Shown here one piece after another: positions 44,615 through 54,417 of a stretch of 64,000 nucleotides of DNA. The position numbers and the translations under genes are program-made. Source of the stretch: Pictodentalium vernedei. Taxonomy: Eukaryota; Mollusca; Scaphopoda; Dentaliida; Dentaliidae. The stretch covers positions 201,459,262 to 201,523,261 of the forward strand of contig CM062292.1 of the NCBI GenBank assembly GCA_031216915.1, in the 5' to 3' direction. Under the pieces are notes generated by a model, which worked only from the letters and a program-made list of their open reading frames with translations, had not been told where the DNA came from and made no database searches. Position 1 is the stretch's first letter, and each line of letters begins with the position of its first letter.

Positions 44615-45600
44615 AAGCAGTGGAGTGCTTTTCTTCTTCAAGGAGACACTCCACTGGTTTAGCCTATGCGGCTAAGTGGAAGGTCTTCTGTCGAAGGTGT
44701 GCGGATCACTCTGTTGATTATGCCAATCCTTCGATCACACAGATTGCAGAGTTTCTGGTAAATCTGTTTGATTCTCAGGTCCCCAGCCTGTAACCATGTA
44801 ACCATCAAAGGGTTGTATCGGCACTAATCCATACCTCTCCAAGCTTGTTCGGCACATTTCTTTGAAAAGGCCTAGGACTTTGCAGCTTACTCCAAGATGG
44901 AATCTTTCTTTGGTGCTGCTTTGCTTGGTGTGGGGGGGGGGGCACCTTTCGAACCTTTATCCCAGGTGGATATGCATTTTCTCACATACAAGATGGCTTT
45001 TCTGATGGCTTTTGCCTCAGCGAGACGGATTAGTGAGCTTCACGCCTCTCGGTTGACCCGCCCTTTTTCAAGAGCTCTCTCAACAGTGTTATGTTTACCA
45101 CTGATTGCTCCTTTCTCGCCAAGAATCACATACCAGAAACTACTCCTCCTCCTATCTGTATCAGGGCTCTTCCTTCTGTTGAGGGTAACCGCCCTTTGCT
45201 CTGTCCAATTCATGCAATTCGCATTTATCTCAATCGGACGTAGTTCATTAGGAAAGGCAGGAAACAATTTTTTCTGTCTCTTATTCCTGGTCGACAGACG
45301 ATCTCTCCTCACTCCATTTCTCGATGGATTTGTCTTGCTATTCGCGTGGCTTACGCTTGTCTAGCAACTGGCGATTGTCTTACCAATCGTGTTTTCTGCC
45401 CACGAGGTGCGTGCATTGTCTACCTCTTGGGCTTATACTAACTCTGTCATGTTGTCGGATGTTAAGCTGGCAGCCTTTTAGAGAAATGCTACTTTCTCCA
45501 CCTATCTGTGTCAGTTGCAGGAGCAGGCAGGAGACCTTTGTTCTATGGGCCCTGTTTCTTCTACTCAGACTGTTGTCTACCCTAGCCATTCGGCTTCTTA
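44615..45600 (+). pseudogene. DIRS copy B tyrosine recombinase, broken
   Basis: SAM-like start GLAYAAKWKVFCRRCADHSV, about 60 bp deletion near 44810, poly-G at 44932-44942, then HFLTYKMAFLMAFASARRIS. The catalytic set looks intact where visible: Arg in SARRISEL, HEVRALSTSW (about 45398-45427) and the Tyr in STYL (TAT 45503-45505). Stop TAG at 45479-45481 and several frameshifts (45058, 45240) kill it. It is useful as the better-preserved reference for the residues lost in copy A. Confidence 0.75.
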
Positions 45601-45808
45601 CAAGGTCAGTTCCAGCTCTGTGCTGTTACTGCCCTTTTTGTCTGTGCGTCGCACAGAACCATACGCCTCATCTCTCATTGTCTTTTACTAATGTTTGTGA
45701 TGCTATGGTTTGATAGGCCCAGGGACCTCTTCCTCTGTCCACGGTCCCAGTGCTTTGGGTTATGTGGGGTTTGGTTATGTGATTCCCTCCATCCTTTTGT
45801 CTATTCAG

Positions 45809-45898
45809 CCTGTAGTAAACAATTGTAAGGTAGGTTGATAAGAAATTTAAATTTTATAGTAAATTTCCTTTCTTATTATACCTACCACAATTGTTTAC
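45809..45898 (-). repeat. DIRS internal complementary region (copy B)
   Basis: First half TAAACAATTGTAAGGTAGG then TTGATAAGAAA is complementary to the left end; second half TTTAAATTTTATAGTAAATT through TTATACCTACCACAATTG is complementary to the right end. The two are joined head to tail, as expected for the DIRS region that templates end joining during circle formation. Confidence 0.8.
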
Positions 45899-45970
45899 AT
45901 GGAGGCCCTCCTGTCTTCTTATTCGTGTAAGAATCCTTCCTCCCCGATGATCACATAACTCCTATGCTGG

Positions 45971-46264
45971 CGGACTCAAAAGAATGATTCATTGGGGACT
46001 GCCTATGCCCTGGTTCCGGAAGTCGTGGAATTGTACTAAGAGAATAGTGTCCCCTACTGGGTCTGCACTTGTAGCGCTCGAACCAGTATTGGCTTATTTT
46101 TTCTTGGTGTTTCTGCGCCACTTTTCTTTCCCAAATCGCTTGGGAAAGATCAAAATAGAGAGTATATTTTCCGAGTTAGGGTTTTCCACTGTAGTGCATG
46201 CCTGTAGTAAACAATTGCGGTAGGTATAATAAGAAAGGAAATTTATTATAAAATTTAAATTTCT
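45971..46264 (+). repeat. DIRS copy B right inverted terminal repeat
   Basis: Inverse of 41866-42130; ends TATAAAATTTAAATTTCT, where the last bases AATTTCT equal the MITE bases left of the insertion. Confidence 0.85.
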
Positions 46265-46350
46265 CAACAGATTACAAGATTTTCTATTCAATTAGCAGGA
46301 GTTTTCCCTATAACCTATATTCAGTTAACAGCTTAAATTTGTACTGGAGG
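46265..46350 (+). mobile_element. pogo/Tigger-like MITE copy 4, right part (truncated)
   Basis: CAACAGATTACAAGATTTTC to TTTGTACTGGAGGTATG continues the MITE from 41861, then changes to DIRS gag sequence at about 46351 instead of reaching its right end. Confidence 0.75.
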
Positions 46351-46977
46351 TATGTTTGATTCGGATGTTCATAGTGGGGCCACCATGAGCTCTGTGGCGT
46401 TTCCGTCCACGCATTCTGGTCCCATGGCCAGTTTTGCGAGACCAACGCCTTTTGTGCAGCCTGGACCTTCTGTCCCTCAGAGGTCCGCGGCGACTCTCCT
46501 GAGTTTCCGCTCTGTAGATCCTCGGGGTATGTCATACCCTATACACATCTGCCTTCAGATGTTTCATCTGGAGCCTGACGAGCAGTGGAGTGCTTTTCTT
46601 CTTCAAGGAGGCACTCCACTGGTTTAGCCTATGCGGCTAAGTGGAAGGTCTTCTGTCAATGGTGTGCGGATCACTCTGTTGATTATGCCAATCCTTCGAT
46701 CACACAGATTGTGGAGTTTCTGGTATATCTGTTTGATTCTCGGGTCCCCAGCCTGTAACCATCAAAGGGTATAGGTCCATGCTTCGGAGGCCTTTTCGTA
46801 TGTGGGACAGCGTCATATCGGCACTAATCCATACCTCTCCAAGCTTGTTCGGCACTTTTCCTTGAAAAGGCCGGGAACCCGTTCAAACCTTTATCCCAGG
46901 TGGATATGTGTTTTCTCACATACAAGACAGCTTTTCTGATGGCTTTTGCCTCAGCCAGACGGGTTCGTGAGCTTAGT
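46351..46977 (+). mobile_element. DIRS fragment C1 (gag start joined to recombinase)
   Basis: GATTCGGATGTTCATAGTGG through the gag coding stretch (CCTGGACCTTCTGTCCCTCA) to CTTCAGATGTTTCATCTGG, then directly GAGCAGTGGAGTGCTTTTCT (recombinase). This is the same internal deletion as copy B. It ends in TCAGCCAGACGGGTTCGTGA at the recombinase Arg motif. Confidence 0.75.
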
Positions 46978-47442
46978 TTAGTTTAAACATATTTTATTTG
47001 TCTTTGATGATAGTTGACAAAAAGGATTGGAACACAAGTTATATCAACTTATTTACGTTCCTCTCCTGTATAATGCTGCAACAATATAAATAAAAAATGT
47101 ACAAGATCGACATACATAGGTGAACATTTTAACATCCTTATAATACAAAGTTTAAGTTTCCAAGAGAAGATAAAGATTGTGGGAAAAGCAAATATAAAGT
47201 AAAATAAATAGTGCTTGTTTTAGTAGGCTGTAACCCGATCTCCACTCATCAAAAATGTTTTAGGCTCACTATTTCAATTGACGAAAAGTTTAAATTTGTT
47301 TTAATAGGTGGTGGACAAGCTCCAAACACCAGCTTTTCTGGACCAAGTTTTGATGAATGCAAATCAATGCAAATGCAAGCCCCGCCAATCCAAAGTATGA
47401 AATATGGAATATCTGAAATGAAATATTTACCGCCCGCTCTCG
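46978..47442 (-). mobile_element. Insert resembling a 5'-truncated non-LTR element
   Basis: On the minus strand it ends CAAATAAAATATGTTTAAAC TAAACT, i.e. a polyadenylation-like AATAAA and a short (AAACT) tail. No RT motif is in the 465 bp. It lies between two overlapping DIRS pieces. Confidence 0.45.
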
Positions 47443-47839
47443 AACCTTTAGCCCAGGTGGATATGCATTTTCTCACATACAAGACGGCTTTTCTGATGGC
47501 TTTTGCCTCAGCCAGATAGGTTAGTGAGCTTCACGCCCTCTCGGTTGACCCGGCCTTTTTCAAGAGCTCTCCCAACAGTGTCATGTTTACCACTGATTGC
47601 TCCTTTCTGGCCGAAAATCACATACCAGAAACAACTCCTCCTCCTATGTGTATCAGGTCTCTTCCTTCTGTTGAGGGTAAGCACCCTTTGCTCTGTCTGG
47701 TTCATGCAATTCGCATTTATCTCAATTGGACGCAGTTCATTAGGAAAGGCAGGAAACAATTTTTTTCTGTCTCTTATTCCTGGTCGACAGACGATCTCGC
47801 CTCACTCCATTTCTCGATGGATTTTTGGCTTCTCGGGGC
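47443..47839 (+). mobile_element. DIRS fragment C2 (recombinase middle)
   Basis: CGAACCTTTAGCCCAGGTGG to CTCCATTTCTCGATGGATTT encodes pieces of the catalytic domain (HFLTYKTAFLMAFAS, then a TAG in the Arg motif). The first about 90 bp repeat the end of C1. Confidence 0.75.
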
Positions 47840-48075
47840 TCTATTAGTAACTCATCTTTTTTACCCACAGGTGCCAAATTCCAACTCTTATCACTTTTCA
47901 CTGCAACAGAACAGATACCCCATCATGCAGTCCCCATGTAAACTCCACGTTAAATTATAAGTACCTTGGCAGGTGTTGTGAGGAAGTGTTGCTGCTTATA
48001 TAGGCAACTAAGACTTGCCTTTATAGACAGCCAAGACTTCCTATATAGTCTGCCAAGACATGCCGGAAAACAATT
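47840..48075. other. No gene; decayed GTCTTGG palindrome
   Basis: TTGCTGCTTATATAGGCAAC, AGACAGCCAAGACTTC and GTCTGCCAAGACATGCC (47985-48065) are remains of the GTCTTGGCTGCC palindrome. Confidence 0.45.
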
Positions 48076-48345
48076 ACAGACAGGCCTGAAAATAAGCATT
48101 CTGACATTTACAGAATGAGGTCCCCAGAGGGTGAATTTGATGATGCTATCTCATACAATGTTCCATTTTATCCTTTGGGTACCTCTTTCTGTTTAGTTTT
48201 GGGACCCTTATTCAGATTGAGGTTCACTGAGGGTAAATTTTGTGATGCTACCCTGGTATGCAGGGTAGCATCACGAAATTCACCCTCTAGGGACCTCATT
48301 TTGCAGATGAGAGTCTGCTTATTTTCTGGCTTGACAACAATGCCA
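48076..48345. mobile_element. Inverted-repeat MITE P7, copy b
   Basis: Outer arms GGCCTGAAAATAAGCATTCT and GAGTCTGCTTATTTTCTGGC; inner arms GAGGTCCCCAGAGGGTGAAT and TTCACCCTCTAGGGACCTC; innermost stem GATGCTACCCTG / CAGGGTAGCATC. Confidence 0.75.
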
Positions 48346-48585
48346 CAGAAAGTACTCTTTGAAGGTGCAGCAAAAATGTATAAAAATTTCCTGACTTTAA
48401 AGGCTGGTTAGAGCACTTATAATGAAATTAGACAAAAAGGCATAAAAAATAAACTAAATTATCTGTTATGCTATCTTATTTCAGAATTTGTGCCTTCCTG
48501 TAATTTATGGACATCTGTTAGACTGCAGAATAGACTTTTATTATTAATTAATATCTGTTTTTGTTGTGAAGTATGCACTATACAG
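48346..48585. other. No gene seen
   Basis: No supported feature. Confidence 0.4.
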
Positions 48586-48800
48586 AACAGCCACCATGGT
48601 CTGGTCACTTTCCACAGGTGGGCAGTACTTCCACGATCACAATAATATTCGATTCCAAACACTAATTATAGGAATAATCATCAAAAATTTAATTAATGAA
48701 GCACAGGGTACAACCTGGGGCTTCATTAATTAAAATTTTGCTGATGATGATTTTTATTACCTGGTAAACACATGCATGGACATTACTGTCCATGTAATAG

Positions 48801-48958
48801 ATATATCACTATTTTGTGTACTATATGGGTAAATAATTGTACAGTTGTGCAGGTGTCCGGAGATATTTTGGACGAGGCGAAGCCGAGTCCAAATATTGGA
48901 GGACACCTGCACAACTGTACAATTATTTACCCATATAGTACACAAAATAGTGATATAT
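48801..48958. repeat. 158-bp hairpin
   Basis: ATATATCACTATTTTGTGTA onward to CAGGTGTCC pairs with GGACACCTG ... TACACAAAATAGTGATATAT; arms about 58 bp without mismatch. The centre (ATATTTTGGAC / GTCCAAATAT around GAGGCGAAGCCGA) also pairs. Confidence 0.9.
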
Positions 48959-49417
48959 GTGATTTAATCCACAGCCCCTCAATGTTAACAAAAGTCAAAA
49001 AAATTATATTTTAGAAAGTTTGACACGAGTAAAACCACATTTTAAAACACTTTTTGCTTGCTCTACCCCCGAAAAACAAAATGGGCATAATCCATTGTTT
49101 GCTTGCTAGAAAGTCTATTGAAGTTATGACACGCATCAGGAGTTCAGATATTGTAACAGATCTGTGGCTTCGAAGTGAACTCACATCATGACGTAATTTG
49201 TTCTCCCGCTAATATAATGTCTCAGCTCAAGGGTGGAACACTTATTCAATTCCCTCATCGAAAGTGCGACAGATAAATTTAATAATCGTTCATTTTTAAA
49301 GCATTTGGAAGAATAATTCTTTTTTTTATCTGAAGAAGAGGTTCGCTTTCCCTCAGGGGTGGCGGGTGGTGGTGCCTGATTGCCGTCTTAATATTTGAAA
49401 AATGGCGTTTTTTTTAG

Positions 49418-49650
49418 GTTATTTATTTATTTACTGGTGTTTAAGGTCACTTTTCTGCAGCTATGGCTAATTGTGACCGCAAAAAAGGGTGTAAAGTCAA
49501 GTTTAGCCAATCGTTTACACCCATGCTGCCCATTTTAGGGGACTTCTACCCCAGGCACTGGTGACCAGGTCCTATTTTACCAGTAAAACTGAACTTGTTT
49601 ACCACAGCAAACAAGCACTGCTTTACTTCCGAGGTTTCCACAGGAGTCCT
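49418..49650 (-). repeat. SINE tail and P10 repeat, reverse orientation
   Basis: TTATTTATTTATTTACTGGT, TTTAAGGTCAC is a reversed SINE 3' end (49418-49478). It is followed by reversed P10 sequence (GGGGACTTCTACCCCAGGC, GTTTACCACAGCAAACAAG). Confidence 0.55.
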
Positions 49651-50041
49651 TTTTAGGTTACCAGGGCTGTTGGTTATTAAAAGCAACAAAAAATTAAAAA
49701 GTACATTATAATTTGGACACGATGCACACTCAATTCAGTAGTTCTGTGGAGAAAAGCTTGTCGATAATTCATGTGTTAAAAAGTTTTTCACACCTCCTTT
49801 ACAGCATCTTTACTTTTGAATGGTTATGATTACAGTACCGTGACAATCGTACAAATATCTAGTTATTGGGACTGTTTCAAAACCGTCCCAATATCCAGAT
49901 ATTGGTACTGTTTTACTGAGCTGTACTCATCAAAACCGTACTTGGTATGATTTTATAGGGCTTGTTTTCATGACAGAGAACAAAAGAAATATTAGGTAGC
50001 TGTGGATTAAGCGTGGATTACGACCAGTCCAGGGCGACTGT

Positions 50042-50332
50042 AATTAATTTCTCGTTCATCCAACAGATTTCTTTTCTATGTAAGGTACCATAAATCATAA
50101 ACAGACTGTAGTTGGTAAATGTTTGATTATCATACTTCTCCGTAGAACAATTTCTGCTGGGTAAATGAGAATAAACTGGAAGCCACAGTCATAGCTCAAT
50201 TGTAAAGTGGTGAATGGCACTTGAGTGGTTTGAGATCATATGCATCAGCTTGTTTTGCTCAGCAGTATAAAACAAAATGGTAATATGTTTTGATAAAACT
50301 GTTTTGTGACAATTTCTTAGAGAGTGCCAATA
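50042..50332. other. No gene; F2 hairpin left arm at the end
   Basis: GACAATTTCTTAGAGAGTGCC (50308-50328) is the left arm of a family F2 hairpin, cut at its centre by the next MITE. Confidence 0.45.
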
Positions 50333-50998
50333 CAGTGGAACCCTGTTAATTGAATAGCCACTTTGCCAATGAAAAATATTCAATTAACAGGAGTATTCAG
50401 TTAACTGTGATTGTCACTTTCCTGTATTCTAGAGATAAACTTAGCATTTATTCTATTATATCTTGTTTGACAGAGCTCCATGAGCTCTGTCAAACGAGAT
50501 ATAATAAATTAAATGCCTGTATTGGATGTACTGATGCCAAACAAATATGTCTATAAACAAAAGAAAACTGCGGAGAGTCAAGATAATTTCTCGACAGGTA
50601 ACAAGATGTTTTATTCAATTAACAGGAGTTTACTCTACAACCTATATTCAATTAACAGGTCAACTTTGTACTAAAGATATGGTAAATGGTTTTGTGTTGG
50701 GAAATTATATTCAATTAACAAGGTTATTCAGATATGATAGATTCAGTGCTGTATTGGAGGTTGGATGTTCTGAGGCCAAATAGGTCTATAAACAAAGGAA
50801 AAGTAGGGAGAGCCAGGGTAATTTCTCAACAGGTTACAAAATTTTTTATTCATTTAACAGGAGTTTACTCTATAACCAATATTCAATTAACAGGTCAAAT
50901 TTGTACTGGAGATATGGTAAATGGTTTTGTGTTGGGAAATTATATTCAGTTAACAGGGATATACAATTAAGAGATGTACAATTAAGTGGGCTCCACTG
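50333..50998 (+). mobile_element. pogo/Tigger-like MITE, copy 5, internally duplicated
   Basis: CAGTGGAACCCTG to GGGCTCCACTG between TA dinucleotides (50331-50332 and 50999-51000). The right third (TGAGGCCAAATAGGTC to AAATTATATTCAATTAAC) is present twice, about 230 bp apart, making this copy longer than the others. Confidence 0.85.
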
Positions 50999-51000
50999 TA

Positions 51001-52363
51001 ATTAAATAATTTACACTACCAGTTATTAGACTTTATACCATGCTCACCTATGTTACTGCCTGTGAAAAACCTGTATGTTAAATTTTAGCTTTTACCCCAC
51101 TACCGGCGCAGAGCTTCTACTGCAGTTAAAAAAAAGTTTACATCATTATAGTTGGAAGTTCATCCAACTTGACCTTTGATAGGGCGCAAATTGCCAACTT
51201 CGATACATTCACACTTTTTTATGTTTCATTCAAACATACAACGTTTTGCGGCACTATCTACTACGTGCAATGACTTATTAAGTTTAAAATACAAATGTAT
51301 CTACAATTAAATATTTAAAATAAAATTTAGGAATTGTTAATAATAATTTGACTGCAAAAGCAAGGTAAATTCAATCAACTTTGACGATGTGTCTAGCTGT
51401 CAATCAAGCATTCATGTGCGGCCGGTAGACTGCCCACCAGTGCAGATGTAAACAAAACAAACCTGTGTTTGTGATAGAAAGTGTTGTTTTTACTCCATTT
51501 TAAGCAACAAAAGTCGATTATTTATTAAGAGCATTGTATAAACAAAACAAATAGGTACAAGGGCCAATAATCAGATTTAAACCACTCATAGAATAAGGGT
51601 TTTAACCACTCGGCAAGCCGAGTGGTTAAAATCCTTATCTTACTCATGGTTTAAACCTGATTACCGGCCCTAGTACCTATTTGTTCTATATATAAACAAT
51701 TGGCAAATCTTACTGTCTAACATTAATAAAATTATACCCCATTAAATATATAAAGATTTGTTTTTATCAGCTAGTTTAAAAAAAATAAATATATAACCAC
51801 GAAACATAAGATAGAAAATATGAAAAAACAGTGATAAATTGAAGTTGATAATGTAAAAGTGATTTTGGGCGATCTCAAAAAAAGACAAAAAGGTGAATTT
51901 GTAAGTGCTCTTTGCTTGCTGCAATTATCAAATAAAAGTTTGAAAAATGACTCAACAGCATATAAATTTTACTTTTTATTATTGAATTACCGTATTATGA
52001 TAGTTAATGAAAATTGAAATTTTCATCTTTTTAGGATCATCTTGTTAGGATATTTTACTGTTTCATCTTATTGGGAATAAACTGCAGAAAAAGCTTCATA
52101 ATCTGTGGAGGTGCATCATATTTATTTTGAAGCAAAATATTTTGTGTTTATAAATTTGTTATTGTTACAATTAATCAGAACAAAAGATAACTAAACCTAC
52201 AAAGTCTGACTACAGATGTAATCTATTGCTCTTGTAGTTAACGACAGATAAACAAACATTTTTTTTTTTAAATTGCAGGCAATATCTAAAATACTTTCAA
52301 GTGTTTGTGGTAGCCGCCATTTTACAGTTCAATCATGATGCATACGTTTCCTATAATAAAAGG
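51001..52363. other. No gene; one large hairpin
   Basis: AT-rich DNA. At about 51545-51690 an imperfect hairpin pairs AACAAATAGGTAC and CCACTCGGC / GCCGAGTGG with GTACCTATTTGTT. No other feature. The minus frame 51742-51924 shows no domain. Confidence 0.5.
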
Positions 52364-52611
52364 TTAACTGGTTGAGGGCTAGATTAGTTTTAGTGGTCTG
52401 ATTTTGATATTCAAAATTTGTTTTGTTACAAATTAGTGGAGAGTGCCCATAGGCACTCTCCAATAATTTGTAATAAAACAAATTTATATAAATAAAATAT
52501 TATTTGCATTTGACAGAATATGAAACATGAGTAAGGTTAATGTTGGCTTTTGCTTTGGTACCCTCATTTTTCTGAAAGACCTGTAATCGCTTCTAGCACT
52601 CTTCCAGTTAA
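52364..52611. mobile_element. TTAA MITE family F2, copy e
   Basis: TTAACTGGTTGAGGGCTAG to TTCTAGCACTCTTCCAGTTAA ends, with a central GGAGAGTGCCCATAGGCACT CTCC palindrome. Confidence 0.8.
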
Positions 52612-52759
52612 AAGTTTACTCCACTTTTTGTACACAGTTATTGAACCTGTTACAAATCAATTACATTTTCTCTACAGTACCGGTCTAAATAAATTGTCCA
52701 GTTACAGGAAAGTAATTTGTTAACATCAAGTATCACTTTTTTACAGCACCAGTCTGACT

Positions 52760-52896
52760 GCCTTGGGAATTCTGGGAAGTGAAGCACCTGTAGTAAATGT
52801 TCTACTGATAAGATAGAACCCAGTCACCAATGCTTGGGGTAGAAGTCCTCTAAAATGAGCAACATTGGTATAAATGATTGAATAAACTTGACTTTA
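52760..52896 (+). repeat. Dispersed repeat P10
   Basis: CCCAGTCACCAATGCTTGGG and AATGAGCAACATTGGTATAA, collinear with 53865-53965 plus 54384-54400. Confidence 0.6.
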
Positions 52897-52908
52897 TCTC
52901 CATGTTAC

Positions 52909-53514
52909 GAGCGTGGTGGCTCAGTTGGTAGAGATGCAGGCTACAAGCTGCAAGCTGAGAGGTCCTTGGATCAAATCCCACCTGCAGCAACTGCATTGTG
53001 TCCTTGGGCAAGACACTTAATCCCAATTGCCCACTTGGTTTCATGGTGGCATTGTGTACTAAGGCACACTGCGTGTTATGGTGCACTTGTCTTCAACCAA
53101 TGCTATCCCTGCTTGTGTGGAGTTAGTATGTTGGGAAGTGAAGGTATTGTATGCATAAATTCATTTGATAATGTTGTGCTGATGAATGTAAATGCATTCC
53201 CCATCTCTCTTTTGTGTGTGAAGTGTGTGTATGTGTTGAGCATATTGGTAAAATGACATATATAAAGGTATACAGATGTACTGATTATAGATTTTACAAG
53301 TATTTACATTTGTTACTATACACCTGCAAGGAGTATTTGTTTTTGTATCTGACACCACAAATGTGGTGGATAGATGAAAATGAATTGAATTGAATTAAGT
53401 CTGACAGTTGCTCGGTGGTTCGCTCCGGATACTCTGGCTTCCTCCACCTGTAAAACTATCCGACATGAGGTGATCCTGGCTGTTGAAAGTGTCATTAAAC
53501 CCCAATAAAAAAAA
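52909..53514 (+). repeat. tRNA-headed SINE split by a LINE fragment
   Basis: Head GTGGCTCAGTTGGTAGAGA and GGATCAAATCCCACC, then GTGTCCTTGGGCAAGACACT. The body breaks at TGTTGGGAAGT and resumes at 53398 (GTCTGACAGTTGCTCGGTGG) to CATTAAACCCCAATAAAA. The target duplication TCTCCATGTTAC is at 52897-52908 and 53515-53526. Confidence 0.85.
53140..53397 (+). mobile_element. LINE-like 3' fragment with (TTGAA)n tail
   Basis: The insert in the SINE ends TGGATAGATGAAAATGAATT then GAATTGAATT, a simple-repeat tail common in CR1/L2-type LINEs. AAGT flanks both sides. No coding part remains. Confidence 0.5.
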
Positions 53515-53526
53515 TCTCCATGTTAC

Positions 53527-53830
53527 AGTAATGATTAACCATTGTGCAGACATATGTGACCTTAAACATCAATAAATAAATAACAACAAGCACCAGTCTG
53601 AATAAATTGTTCAATAATCGCAAAAATATGTTACCTTGTGTAATCTGTTCACATCAATACAGTTTACAGAAGTAATTGAAATAAATTGTTCAGTAATCAC
53701 TAACATATACAAATATTACTTTCTTACTTTTCTTCATTCATTACATCAGGACCTTACATTGATTCATCATGAGTGTCGCAAAGATGTTGATTGGGGGTGT
53801 AAACCTGATTTGTCCCAGCCGCTTTGACTC
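53527..53830. other. SINE tail (53527-53583), then no gene
   Basis: TTAACCATTGTGCAGACATA, TGTGACCTTAAACATCAATA is the second SINE tail type. The rest shows nothing I can name. Confidence 0.5.
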
Positions 53831-53965
53831 AAGCCTAACTGACTAATCCTCCATGGGAACCCTGGGAAGTGAAGGAGTGGTAAACAAGCTCTGTTTTACT
53901 GGTAAAACAGGACCCAGTCACCAATGCTTGGGGTGGAAGTCCTCAAAAATGAGCAACATGGGTAT

Positions 53966-54369
53966 TTATTTATTTATTGGTATTTAAGGTCACATATTTA
54001 TGCACAATGGCTAATCATGACCATGACAGTTTTACGGGTGGAGGAAGCCGGAGTACCCGGAGAGAACCACCAAGCAACGACAAGCAGCTGCCAACTCCCC
54101 AACATCGTAACTCAGCACTGCAGCACAGGCAGGGTTAGATTGGTTGAAGACATGGACACAATTGACACCATGGTGCAGTACGCCTTAGTACACGGCATCA
54201 TCGTGCCCCCATGTGGACAATCGGGGTTAAGTGCCTTGCCCAAGGACACAATGCGGGAGTCCGAATCGATCGCTCAGATGGTCACCCATCCGAGGACTAA
54301 CCGGGCTTGACGTTGCTTAACTTCGGCGATCTGACGAGAACCGGTTACTGCAATGCCACCGCGCCCCCT
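53966..54369 (-). repeat. 5S rRNA-headed SINE
   Basis: Minus strand: GCGGTGGCATTGCAGTAACC, then TCTCGTCAGATCGCCGAAGT, GGATGGGTGACCATCTGAGC (5S internal promoter region), GTCCTTGGGCAAGGCACTTA, and a body ending GTCATGGTCATGATTAGCCA with a (AAAT)n tail. The duplication AGCAACATGGGTAT is at 53952-53965 and 54370-54383. Same body and tail as the tRNA-headed SINE at 41365. Confidence 0.85.
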
Positions 54370-54417
54370 AGCAACATGGGTATAAGTGATTGACTAAAAT
54401 TTACTTTAATTTATGAT

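Larger units (their letters stand above)
41862..46264 (+). mobile_element. DIRS-like retrotransposon, copy B (RT deleted, both ends present)
   Basis: Left terminal repeat (41866-42130), tandemly duplicated leader/gag region (42262-43356 and 43363-44330), a short pogo-MITE fragment (about 44345-44395), more gag N-terminal sequence to about 44605, a jump straight into tyrosine recombinase (about 44615-45600), internal complementary region (45809-45898), right terminal repeat (45971-46264). RT, RNase H, methyltransferase-like domain and most of gag are absent, so copying would need helper proteins. It has inserted into a pogo-like MITE with no target duplication. Confidence 0.85.
48586..50041. 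mobile_element. Palindromic MITE P5, copy e, with ~1.2-kb insert
   Basis: GCCACCATGGTCTGGTC, the intact palindrome TTAATTAATGAAGCACAGGG / TGGGGCTTCATTAATTAA, then CATGGACATTACTGTCCATG. The expected right end (GTGGATTACGACCAGTCCAG, GGCGACTG) appears only at 50013-50041, so about 1.2 kb has entered after 48797. Confidence 0.65.
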
